DNA from: Planctomycetota bacterium
GTDB taxonomy: Bacteria > Planctomycetota > Phycisphaerae > UBA1845
Direction of reading: 5' to 3'
DNA: 10,626 nt
Assembly (NCBI GenBank): GCA_022567365.1
Contig: JADFHG010000077.1
Span: 1 to 10,626 of the forward strand
Part shown: one piece after another, positions 1-6,757 of the stretch
Layout of the letters: every line of letters begins with the position of its first letter
Position numbering within the stretch: position 1 is the stretch's first letter
The notes under the pieces: generated by a model
Database searches by the model: none
What the model saw: only the letters and a program-made list of their open reading frames with translations
What the model was told of the DNA's origin: nothing
Translations under genes and position numbers: made by a program

Positions 1-50
1 AAAGCCGGCCGCGACAAGACCCATCCCCAGTGGTGGATCACCCGACTCAT
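1..50 (-). CDS. Possible 5' end of a leftward gene, truncated by the window edge
   Basis: This is a weak call. On the minus strand an ATG at 50-48 opens a frame that stays open to the edge and reads MSRVIHHWGWVLSRPA. A purine-rich GGTGGGAAG lies just upstream, at 55-63. Third codon positions are strongly G/C from 3 to 48 and become mixed beyond that, which fits a coding start near 50. A second ATG at 54-52 in another frame (MNESGDPPLGMGLVAAG) is an alternative. The same third-position signal could also come from a plus-strand gene tail in frame 1, ending at a TAG near 139-141. No family is recognisable from about 16 residues. Confidence 0.22.
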   Translation of the reverse strand, partial: MSRVIHHWGWVLSRPA

Positions 51-352
51 TCATCTTCCCACCAGAGATGATGTGGGACTGGCGTCAAGGCCCGGGCAAC
101 AGCAGCGAACGCACGCCCCGTTCTCCAAGATTGCGTAGTCTGAAGGGAAGCGAAAAAGCCGGGTTTACGCAGTATTGACCAATCATGCCTCACAGCTTAC
201 TTAACGGCGTTGGCCCATGGCACCCGTCCGGAATGCCTCAGACGCGCTCCGCGGCCCCGCTCGCGCCACTCCGATCCAATCCCGGTGCTCACTTTGGCCG
301 ATGAGAAACACACGCGGCTGTCTTGCGCTCATCCGTCGGTGGAGAAGTTTCC
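51..352. other. Intergenic stretch without a recognisable gene
   Basis: All six frames contain only short, composition-driven reading frames with no family resemblance. The stretch between about 130 and 210 is less GC-rich than its surroundings and could hold promoters for the genes on either side. I see no convincing -35/-10 pair. The GGAGAAG at 341-347 belongs to the downstream glycosyltransferase start. Confidence 0.5.
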
Positions 353-1531
353 GTGCATATCGTCGAGGCTATCGCGGACACCGTCGTCAAGGACGCCGGC
401 GGCAATGACGCGTATCCGCTGCGGTGCGGCGAACGATACCTTCTCCACGACCACGAAGCCGGTCTTGGCTTACGCGACGGTGCGCTGGTTCTGCGCGAGC
501 CCGTCGAGGACATACTCCCTCGGTATCGCGGCAACACCAGCACCGCAAAACGCCTGCTGATTCCTTTTATCGGGCGTCTTGGCGACGCCTTGGCACTGGC
601 TTCGTGCGCGGCGGCGCTACGGGAATCCGCCCCGGGCGTCTCTCTCGATGTGGCCTGCTTGAAACCGGTCCGCGACGTGCTGTCCCTCTTTCCCGGTATC
701 GTGCGGACAATCGAATATCCGATCCACGCAGCGAAGCTCCCCGACTACGATCATTACGCATCGTTCGAGCATATCGAGGCCATTCCTGACGCACACGCAC
801 GCAGCCTGGCCGATGTCTTCAGTCAGTGCCTGCACACGCCCCGCCCGATCGCGCCGGCCGGACCGCTCATTCCGGAGGACACCGTCGCAAAGTGGGCGGG
901 GACGGGCGGTCTCGACTTGGACGGCACGGGCGCTTCCCACGCTCGCCCAAAGGTCGGGATTCACCCTGGCGTGCCGGGTTGTCCTCGATCGTACCCGCTG
1001 GATCTTGCGAAACGACTTGCACGGTTGTTGGTGGACGGCGGAATGACGGTCTATTGGATCGGTGCGACGTCGCCTCGTGCGATTCGCCCGACCGCGCAGG
1101 GCGACCATACGTTCGACTTGATCAACCGGACACCCACGACCGCCGACTTGGCCGCCGTCTTGAAATGTATGGACGCCGTCGTCACGTGCGACTCATTCCC
1201 GATGCACTTGGCCGGTGCCCTCGGCGCGACGACGATTGCCATATTCACAAGCACCAATGCCGTATTGGCGTCGGACTACCCAACCATCACCGCGCTGCAG
1301 GCGGACGTGGCGTGTTCTCCGTGCGGTGTCGCTGAGGGGGCATGTCCGCTGGGACACGCGCGATGCACCGCACACCGAACGGACGCGCTGGAGCCCGATC
1401 GAATCGCCAAACGTGTGCGCGCTGCAATCGCAAACGCGCGTGGATTGGAACCCGAACCATCGCCGGACGATCGTATCGCGGGCGGTGTGGTTGATTCTTC
1501 CAGAGGCCGCCACGCCTGCTCTTCCGCTTGA
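353..1531 (+). CDS. Glycosyltransferase family 9 (heptosyltransferase-like) protein
   Basis: This is a likely cytoplasmic, membrane-associated sugar transferase of the ADP-heptose:LPS heptosyltransferase family (GT9), which builds surface glycolipid or polysaccharide. I chose the GTG at 353 (392 residues) because GGAGAAG sits 5 bases upstream; a TTG at 323 in the same frame lacks this. A first Rossmann-like half starts near residue 66 with KRLLIPFIGRLGDALALA, matching the family's N-terminal Gly-rich turn. The nucleotide-sugar half carries CDSFPMHLAGALG (residues 279-291), the family's D-x4-H signature. It is followed by the Cys cluster C321, C324, C331 and C338 seen in WaaF-type enzymes. About 65 residues precede the usual family start, and the last 27 or so look disordered. 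The substrate cannot be inferred, and no other glycan genes lie alongside. Confidence 0.85.
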   Translation: MHIVEAIADTVVKDAGGNDAYPLRCGERYLLHDHEAGLGLRDGALVLREPVEDILPRYRGNTSTAKRLLIPFIGRLGDALALASCAAALRESAPGVSLDVACLKPVRDVLSLFPGIVRTIEYPIHAAKLPDYDHYASFEHIEAIPDAHARSLADVFSQCLHTPRPIAPAGPLIPEDTVAKWAGTGGLDLDGTGASHARPKVGIHPGVPGCPRSYPLDLAKRLARLLVDGGMTVYWIGATSPRAIRPTAQGDHTFDLINRTPTTADLAAVLKCMDAVVTCDSFPMHLAGALGATTIAIFTSTNAVLASDYPTITALQADVACSPCGVAEGACPLGHARCTAHRTDALEPDRIAKRVRAAIANARGLEPEPSPDDRIAGGVVDSSRGRHACSSA

Positions 1532-1541
1532 CGTGTCGGCT

Positions 1542-1599
1542 CACACCCGAGGGCGGGTGTGCTACATTGCGGAATGTAGCCCAGCCGCCCTCGGCTGGG
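1542..1599. repeat. Triple-hairpin intergenic repeat, copy 1 (REP-like)
   Basis: Three inverted repeats abut one another. The first, 1542-1561, has 8-bp arms CACACCCG/CGGGTGTG around AGGG. The second, 1562-1579, has 7-bp arms CTACATT/AATGTAG around GCGG. The third, 1580-1599, has 8-bp arms CCCAGCCG/CGGCTGGG around CCCT. All stems are perfect. The cluster lies in the convergent gap between the glycosyltransferase and the proline operon, so it could serve as a bidirectional transcription terminator, although no T-tract follows. A degraded copy in the opposite orientation is at 5039-5097, which shows this is a dispersed repeat family and not just a local terminator. Confidence 0.85.
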
Positions 1600-1610
1600 A
1601 ACGCATGCCA

Positions 1611-1640
1611 CGAGCCTGACACAATTGTGGCCACGGCTCG
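1611..1640. repeat. Hairpin with internal palindrome in convergent gap
   Basis: The arms CGAGCC (1611-1616) and GGCTCG (1635-1640) enclose a perfect 10-base palindrome, CACAATTGTG (1620-1629). It lies immediately after the triple-hairpin repeat and may contribute to termination of the two converging transcription units. Function is inferred only from position. Confidence 0.4.
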
Positions 1641-1744
1641 CCCAACCCGCACCGACGGCTTTTCGCTGGTCCGGGGATCGCGCCCGATGTGATGCCCGCC
1701 CGTGGCAAGCACGCACCGTATCGCTCGAAGTATGGTCCGCCCAA

Positions 1745-1834
1745 TCAGAACGCGCTCGCTCCTAAGAACAGAAGCAGGCCGATGATGATCGCGTTGATGA
1801 TCGTGGAAAAAAGAAAGCTACCCGAGCCGTCCAT
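1745..1834 (-). CDS. 29-residue single-helix membrane peptide downstream of the proline gene
   Basis: The peptide begins MDGSGSFLFSTIINAIII and ends LLLFLGASAF. Residues 7-24 form one strongly hydrophobic helix, long enough to cross a membrane, after a short polar N-terminus. There is no charged C-terminus. AGGAGG (1841-1846) sits exactly 6 bases before the ATG, one of the best ribosome binding sites in the window. The start is 50 bases after the stop of the proline dehydrogenase/P5C dehydrogenase gene, same strand, so the two are probably co-transcribed. I do not recognise a family. It could be a membrane anchor or small regulator acting with the upstream enzyme, which feeds electrons to the membrane quinone pool, but this is inference from position. 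Chance open frames rarely have such a site and such uniform hydrophobicity. Confidence 0.65.
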   Translation of the reverse strand: MDGSGSFLFSTIINAIIIGLLLFLGASAF

Positions 1835-1884
1835 ATGCGTTCCTCCTGAACAAATGGGGACCGGCGATCTCGCCGCGTCGCCAC

Positions 1885-4800
1885 CTACGAAACTTCCGTA
1901 TGCTCCTCGTTCGGGACGAGCCCGCTGCGAAGCGTGTTCTCGGTAATACAGCGTGCGTCCATGAAATGCAACAGATAGTCCGGCGATCCCGCCTTTACCC
2001 CGGTGCCGCTGAGCTTGAAACCGCCGAATGGTTGGGCATCGACCTGCGAGCCGGTGATCCTTCGGTTGATGTAGAGGTTGCCCACGTCGAAATCGCGGCG
2101 AGCGCGGTCGATGTTGGCCGGACTCCTCGAGTACAACCCGCCGGTCAGGGCATAGCGCGTCGCGTTTGCGATCTTGATGGCCTCGTCGAAGTCGGCCGCA
2201 CGAAGGATCGCGAGCACCGGACCGAATATCTCCTCGCGCGCGATCCGGGCCGTCGCGGCGACGTCGGCGAACACCGTCGGTGCGGCGTAGAACCCCCCGT
2301 CGCATTCGTCGGGCAGCTTCGCCGCGACGAGCAGGCGGCCTTCGCGCCGACCGATTTCGACGTATTGCTCAATTCGCTCGAGCGCGGGTGCGTCGATGAC
2401 CGGCCCGACGAACGTCGCGGGTGCCTCCGCCGGGCCGACGATGATGCTCTCCACGGCCTCCTTCAGACGATTGCAAAACGCATCATGGACGCCGTCCAAT
2501 ACGATGGCGCGGCTGCAACTGCTGCACTTTTGGCCCGCATAGCTGAAGGCGGACTCGATGACACCCGTCACGGCAGCGTCCAGGTCGGCGTCTTCGTCGA
2601 TGATGATCGCGTTTTTGCCGCCCATTTCGACGATCATTTTCTTGATGAAGGCCTGGCCCGGACGGATCTTGCCGCCCGCCTCGATCACCGACGTGCCCAC
2701 TTCGTGCGAACCGGTAAATGCCACAAGGTTGACATCTCCGTGCTCGACGAGACACTGACCGATCGTCGCACCCTCCCCCGGTAGATAGTTGACGACGCCC
2801 GGTGGGAACCCGACGTCATGGAGGATCTCCACGAGCTTCGCCGCCAGCACGCCCGCCTGCCGCGCGGGTTTGACGACCACGGTGTTGCCGGCGGCCAGCG
2901 CTGCCGACGTCATGCCCGTGAGAATGGCGAGCGGAAAGGTCCAAGGCGAAATCACGACGCACACGCCCTTCGCGCGGTAGGTGAGGGCGTTGCTCTCGCC
3001 TGGTAGATCGCGTCGCCGCGGACGGGTTTCGATCCGCTCGATCTGATCCGCATAGAAGCGGCAGTGGTCGATCGCTTCGGTCACGTCGGCGTCGGCCTCG
3101 CGCCAGGGTTTTCCGCTTTCGAGTATCATATTCGCGGCCAGCTCGAAACGCCGCATCTCCAACCGGTCGGCGGTCTTGCGGAGCTTGTCGGCGCGCTCGG
3201 CCGACGACGTGGATCGCCAACCCCCAAACGCCTTCCTCGCCGCGGCGACGGCGCGTTCCACGTCCGCGGGCGTCGCCAGTGCCACCTTGCCGATCACCTC
3301 CTCGCGTCTCGCGGGATTGCGCGACTCAAACCACGTATCCGTCGTGGCCGCTTCACCGCCGACAAGCAGCGGGTATTCTCGCCCCAACTCGCCGCGGACG
3401 TATTCGATGGCGCCGATCATCTTCTCACGGTTCTTGGGATCCGCGAAATTCGTGCTCGACGCGTTGGTGAACGCAACCATGGTTGACTCCGGTTTCTCTG
3501 AGGTCGCCGCGGTCGCGGACTTCGCGCCGCGCCCGTCATCCTCGTCGCGTTCTCGCGGCGATTCGGTATCAACGTAGCGCCGCCGCGGCAACGACTCCGT
3601 TGAATGACGCACGATGTCCGGGTCCGCAAGCAAGCGGTCGTACGCCGCCCGATCGTCGAATCCCTGTTTGAGGAAGCTGTCGTTCGATGTGTTTTCGAGC
3701 AGACGTCGGATGAGATACGCCATGCCCGGCATGAGTTCGCCGACCGGGCAATACACACGTACGCAACATCCCATCGCCACGGCGGCCGCTTTTAGGGGAT
3801 CGCCCATGCCGTAGAGCATCTGCAACTCGTAATCCCGCTTGTCCAACCCCAGCATTTCAGCCGTTGCGAGCACTACCGCGAGCGAGCGAACATTGTGGCT
3901 TGCGAATGTGGGGCGAATCAAGTCGGAATGTTCGAGCATGGTTCGCGCCATACGCTCGTAGCAGGCGTCCGATTCCCACTTGCGCGTCCACACCGGCGGT
4001 TTTTTGTATGCCCGAACGGCCGCCGCGGTCTCGGCGTCCCAATAGGCACCCTTGACCAGCCGTATGGCAAACCGCCGCCCGCGTCGCCGCGCCCATTTCA
4101 AAAGCCCATGCAGATCATGTTCCCCATCCGTGAGATACGCCTGCACGACAATGCCCACGTCCGTCCAGTCGCGAAACTCGTCCTCCATCAGTACCGTCTT
4201 GAAGAGCTCGATCGTCAAATCGCGGTATTTGGACGATTCCATATCAATGTTGATAAACGCGCCGACCTCGCGTGCCCGGCGAAAAAGCGGTCGGAGTCGT
4301 CCGCATACCTCGCGGATCGATCGCGACGGATCGATCGCGTCGAAGTGCGGATCAAGACTCGTCAGCTTGATCGAAAGATTGACCCGCGGCATGGGACCGT
4401 CGGCATCGGTGTCGATTGTCGCTACGACGGGCCACGATTTTGCCGCCCGCGCGAATTCGTCGATCAGCTCGAGGTATTGGGCGAGATAGCGGTCGGCCTG
4501 CGCATAACTCGTGGTCGATTCTCCCAGCACGTCGACGGTGAACGTCATACCCGCGGCTCGAAGCTGCACAATCGTCGCGACCGCGCTCGCGGGATCGTGC
4601 CCCGTGATGAAACGTCCGGCCATTTGCGTCGCCCCGAACCGCGCCGCCGCTGAAACGATTCGCTCCCGCGCGGCCAGCAGAGGCCCTGGACCGACGACCG
4701 TATGGATCCATCGCGGCAGATCGACCACGCGCGGGTCGAAATATTCGCGAACGTGGCCAAGCAAAAGACGATCGTCGCGAAGCGAGGGGAGGCAATCCAC

Positions 4801-4968
4801 GAATTGAAACGCCCGCGTCTTGACGGCCTCGTCGCGCTCGACCAACCGTGTCATACGCTCGAGCCACCACGCGCGGTGCCATATTCGCGGCGCCCTTTCC
4901 GCCGCCAGCTCGAACATCTCGCGCCCGATCTCGACGACGCGTTCGTTGAACTTGGCGCTATGGCTCAT
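1885..4968 (-). CDS. putA: Bifunctional proline dehydrogenase / P5C dehydrogenase (PutA-type, no DNA-binding domain)
   Basis: It oxidises proline to glutamate in two steps. The FAD-dependent proline dehydrogenase half passes electrons to quinone; the NAD-dependent aldehyde dehydrogenase half oxidises glutamate semialdehyde. The protein has 1027 residues. The N-terminal half shows LSIKLTSL (198-205), AIRLVKGAYWD (301-311), YELQMLYGMG (380-389) and the substrate-binding R421-R422 in YLIRRLLENTSN. The C-terminal half shows E781 in VEMGGKN, nucleophile C815 in GQKCSSCSR, and EEIFGPV (912-918). There is no ribbon-helix-helix repressor domain and no C-terminal extra domain, so this resembles short PutA enzymes. 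Oddities are a polar linker (about 463-496) ending at M497, which has its own Shine-Dalgarno sequence, and PWTFP (675-679) where this superfamily normally has PWNFP. The 4968 start has only a weak upstream AGGGA. Confidence 0.95.
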   Translation of the reverse strand: MSHSAKFNERVVEIGREMFELAAERAPRIWHRAWWLERMTRLVERDEAVKTRAFQFVDCLPSLRDDRLLLGHVREYFDPRVVDLPRWIHTVVGPGPLLAARERIVSAAARFGATQMAGRFITGHDPASAVATIVQLRAAGMTFTVDVLGESTTSYAQADRYLAQYLELIDEFARAAKSWPVVATIDTDADGPMPRVNLSIKLTSLDPHFDAIDPSRSIREVCGRLRPLFRRAREVGAFINIDMESSKYRDLTIELFKTVLMEDEFRDWTDVGIVVQAYLTDGEHDLHGLLKWARRRGRRFAIRLVKGAYWDAETAAAVRAYKKPPVWTRKWESDACYERMARTMLEHSDLIRPTFASHNVRSLAVVLATAEMLGLDKRDYELQMLYGMGDPLKAAAVAMGCCVRVYCPVGELMPGMAYLIRRLLENTSNDSFLKQGFDDRAAYDRLLADPDIVRHSTESLPRRRYVDTESPRERDEDDGRGAKSATAATSEKPESTMVAFTNASSTNFADPKNREKMIGAIEYVRGELGREYPLLVGGEAATTDTWFESRNPARREEVIGKVALATPADVERAVAAARKAFGGWRSTSSAERADKLRKTADRLEMRRFELAANMILESGKPWREADADVTEAIDHCRFYADQIERIETRPRRRDLPGESNALTYRAKGVCVVISPWTFPLAILTGMTSAALAAGNTVVVKPARQAGVLAAKLVEILHDVGFPPGVVNYLPGEGATIGQCLVEHGDVNLVAFTGSHEVGTSVIEAGGKIRPGQAFIKKMIVEMGGKNAIIIDEDADLDAAVTGVIESAFSYAGQKCSSCSRAIVLDGVHDAFCNRLKEAVESIIVGPAEAPATFVGPVIDAPALERIEQYVEIGRREGRLLVAAKLPDECDGGFYAAPTVFADVAATARIAREEIFGPVLAILRAADFDEAIKIANATRYALTGGLYSRSPANIDRARRDFDVGNLYINRRITGSQVDAQPFGGFKLSGTGVKAGSPDYLLHFMDARCITENTLRSGLVPNEEHTEVS
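3478..3491 (-). promoter_or_regulatory. Internal ribosome binding site and ATG before the P5C dehydrogenase domain
   Basis: GGAG at 3488-3491 (minus strand) is followed 7 bases later by an in-frame ATG (3480-3478), codon 497 of the fused gene. This sits exactly where the linker ends and the aldehyde dehydrogenase half begins. Initiation here would give a free-standing 531-residue P5C dehydrogenase, close to the usual length of RocA-type enzymes. It may be a relic of a gene fusion or a working second start. Confidence 0.4.
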
Positions 4969-4998
4969 TCCCTATATTCCATTGATCCCCTGGCTGAC

Positions 4999-5164
4999 AG
5001 CCTGTTGAACAACGTGTGGCAGGCGGATGATCCATCCTCCCAGCCGAGGGCGGCTCGGCTACAGGCTGCTAATGTGGCACACCCGCCCCCGGGTGTGATC
5101 CAGCATGCCGGCCGGACAGCCGGTTCCCACGTGGCAAGCGCAATCTCGACTTTCTCAACAGGCC
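4999..5164. mobile_element. Possible short non-autonomous element containing the second hairpin repeat
   Basis: GCCTGTTGA at 5000-5008 is matched in inverted orientation by TCAACAGGC at 5155-5163. Similarity extends a few bases inward (AGCCTGTTGAACAA against GGCCTGTTGAGAAA). The enclosed roughly 165 bp carry hairpin repeat copy 2 and no coding potential. The arrangement resembles a small transposable unit with terminal repeats. The arms are short, no target duplication is evident, and the region also has to contain the proline gene promoter. Confidence 0.3.
5039..5097. repeat. Triple-hairpin intergenic repeat, copy 2 (inverted, degraded)
   Basis: This is the reverse-complement arrangement of the 1542-1599 cluster. 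CCCAGCCG/CGGCTCGG around AGGG is at 5039-5058 and has one mismatch. A decayed middle segment follows, and then the perfect 8-bp arms CACACCCG/CGGGTGTG around CCCC at 5078-5097. The outer two hairpins are clearly related to copy 1; the middle one has lost its pairing. It lies in the leader region upstream of the proline dehydrogenase gene. Confidence 0.8.
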
Positions 5165-5165
5165 G

Positions 5166-5169
5166 CTAG
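5166..5169. repeat. Left flanking target site CTAG of the insertion sequence
   Basis: CTAG abuts the left inverted repeat. The right end is flanked by CTAA (6638-6641). Both fit the YTAR target duplicated by IS701-family elements, but they are not identical, so one copy has mutated or an end has been rearranged. Confidence 0.45.
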
Positions 5170-6637
5170 TCAATAGTTTCTAGGATTTTGTAAGACGCCC
5201 CCTTTGAGGCATCATGTCAGGGTTGTTTAACCGGACACGGATGTCTGAAAGGAGAGCATCATGGATGATGCTAAACAACTTTGGTCGTGGTGGCAATCTT
5301 TGTTGGCGAGCTTTGGCCCGGTGTTCACGCGGCCCGGGTGGGTGCGGTTTGTGCGATGGGTGACGGGCATGGTGATGGGTTGGGAAGAACACACGATCAC
5401 ACAGATCCTGGTCTCGATGAACATGGAGTCGCGTTGGCGGGCGATGGAGCAGTTCGCGGAGTACGGTGCCTGGGATCGCCCGGCCGTGGAGCGGCGGACG
5501 ATCTCGCTGATCGAGCGGGAATGTCCGGCGCGATGGGGTGGTTATCACCCGGTGGCCGTGGACGACACCAAACTGCATCGCACCAGCGGGGGCATCTGGG
5601 GCACGTGTACGTTTCACGAATCGGCAGCGCGCAGTCCGAACCGCGCCGAGACGGTGCGGGCGCACAATTGGGTTGTGGCGGGCGATCTTCTGCCCGGTCA
5701 GCCATGGACGTTTCTGCCCCATTCGTCGCGGCTCTATTTTCGCCGGAGTCAATTACCGCGCGAAGAGACCTTTCGGACCAAGACCCAATGGGCGCTGGAA
5801 CTGCTACGGCAGGCGGATGGTGAATCGGAGGCCCCGGTTTTGGCTGTTTTTGACGGGGCTTACGCGATGGGGACGGTGGTGAAGCCGTGTCTGCAACCGC
5901 CCGCGGATCGACGACGGATCGAGATTCTGACTCGCCTGCGGGTGGATGCCCGGTTGTATCATCCCCTCGCTGCACCGGCAGGGGTCGAGGGAAAAAAGAC
6001 GATGGGCCGTCCGCGCAAATGGGGCCGACGGATGGCGGCCCCGCAACATCACGAGAAGTGGAACACTTCGTGGCGAAAAGGGCGGGCGCGGGTCTATGGG
6101 CGAATGCGCAGGATCCGCTACAAACGAGTTCTCTGCCAGTGGTCCGTCAGTGGATACGAGGAACGGGTGCATGCTTTCGTCTTCGAGGTGGAAGGGTACG
6201 ACCGACCGTGGTTCCTGGTCACCACGGCCCGGGATCCGTCGGGTGGGCAAGTGGTGGAAGCGTTCGCGGCGCGTTTCCGACAGGAGGATGGCTTTCGGGA
6301 TCACAAACAACGCATGGGTATGGAGGAATGTCGGGCCTGGACGAAGGAGCCGGTGTTGCGTACGTTCCAGGTGCAGATGGTGGCGATGACGCTGCTGCGT
6401 CTGATGCAGTTTCGCCTCGACGCCACCTGGGGCGAGGGGAGCTATTGGCAACGACCGGAATGGAATCGACGCAAACAACATCCGTCGATCCTCGACTTGC
6501 GGCGACTCTTCTGGCGCCACCGCGCGAGGTTTTCAAAACTCTTGTTGCGCCTGGAAGAGATTGAAAAAGTCCCTCAGGCCACGACTTCCGCCCGAAAACC
6601 AGCAGAAATCGCTGCGAGAAATAGTAGAAACTACTGG
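5170..6637 (+). mobile_element. IS701-like insertion sequence, 1468 bp
   Basis: The ends carry imperfect inverted repeats: left TCAATAGTTTCTAGGATTTT (5170-5189) and right, read inward, CCAGTAGTTTCTACTATTTC (6637-6618), identical at 15 of 20 positions. The element encodes one transposase and is flanked by YTAR tetramers (CTAG and CTAA). Its size, single gene, end structure and target type all match the IS701 family. It lies between the proline operon leader and the peroxiredoxin gene. The left end abuts a possible older small element ending at about 5164. The right end falls inside the transposase reading frame. Confidence 0.75.
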
Positions 6638-6688
6638 CTAAGGGTATCGGATCGGAAAATGCCGTCTCGTAACGGTATTTTGCAATAA
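5261..6688 (+). CDS. IS701-family DDE transposase
   Basis: This is a cut-and-paste transposase of 475 residues. The start is ATG with GGAG (5251-5254) 6 bases upstream. The RNase H-like catalytic core shows the first acidic residue in VAVDDTKLHRTSGGIWGTC (D101 or D102), the second in VLAVFDGAYA (D198), and the glutamate in FRQEDGFRDHKQRMGMEECR (E342). This R-x2-E-x2-FRD-x-K pattern is typical of the DDE_5 (IS701-like) group. A basic linker (about 244-290) sits between the second and third motifs. The core is intact, with no internal stop or frameshift. The frame does not stop inside the element: W459 is the last codon before the right end, and residues 460-475 with the TAA come from flanking DNA. 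Confidence 0.9.
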   Translation: MDDAKQLWSWWQSLLASFGPVFTRPGWVRFVRWVTGMVMGWEEHTITQILVSMNMESRWRAMEQFAEYGAWDRPAVERRTISLIERECPARWGGYHPVAVDDTKLHRTSGGIWGTCTFHESAARSPNRAETVRAHNWVVAGDLLPGQPWTFLPHSSRLYFRRSQLPREETFRTKTQWALELLRQADGESEAPVLAVFDGAYAMGTVVKPCLQPPADRRRIEILTRLRVDARLYHPLAAPAGVEGKKTMGRPRKWGRRMAAPQHHEKWNTSWRKGRARVYGRMRRIRYKRVLCQWSVSGYEERVHAFVFEVEGYDRPWFLVTTARDPSGGQVVEAFAARFRQEDGFRDHKQRMGMEECRAWTKEPVLRTFQVQMVAMTLLRLMQFRLDATWGEGSYWQRPEWNRRKQHPSILDLRRLFWRHRARFSKLLLRLEEIEKVPQATTSARKPAEIAARNSRNYWLRVSDRKMPSRNGILQ

Positions 6689-6722
6689 ACCGACAAGCCC
6701 TGAAAAGGTGGGCCACGCGACC

Positions 6723-6754
6723 GGCTGACAGCTAATGGCTGATAGCCGACAGCT
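6723..6754. repeat. Short imperfect GGCTGAYAGC repeat near the end of the peroxiredoxin gene
   Basis: GGCTGACAGC (6723-6732), GGCTGATAGC (6737-6746) and a shortened CGACAGC (6747-6753) follow one another directly downstream of the peroxiredoxin stop. Another GGCTGACAGC occurs at 4992-5001, on the other side of the insertion sequence. Function is unknown; it may form part of the terminator region. Confidence 0.35.
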
Positions 6755-6757
6755 CTC

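Noticed and set aside
1..141. Plus-strand frame open from the window edge to a TAG near 139-141, possibly a gene tail.
   Set aside because: Codon bias decays after about position 48 and the peptide shows no recognisable C-terminal motif. A leftward start at 50 explains the pattern at least as well, and both remain uncertain.
1900..2784. A 294-codon plus-strand frame opposite the P5C dehydrogenase domain.
   Set aside because: It is an antisense shadow of a conserved enzyme; the minus-strand protein has clear family motifs throughout.
5397..6716. Long open frames opposite or shifted within the transposase (for example 5804-6520 on the minus strand).
   Set aside because: They share the GC-rich composition of the real gene, have no recognisable motifs or ribosome binding sites, and vanish where the transposase ends.
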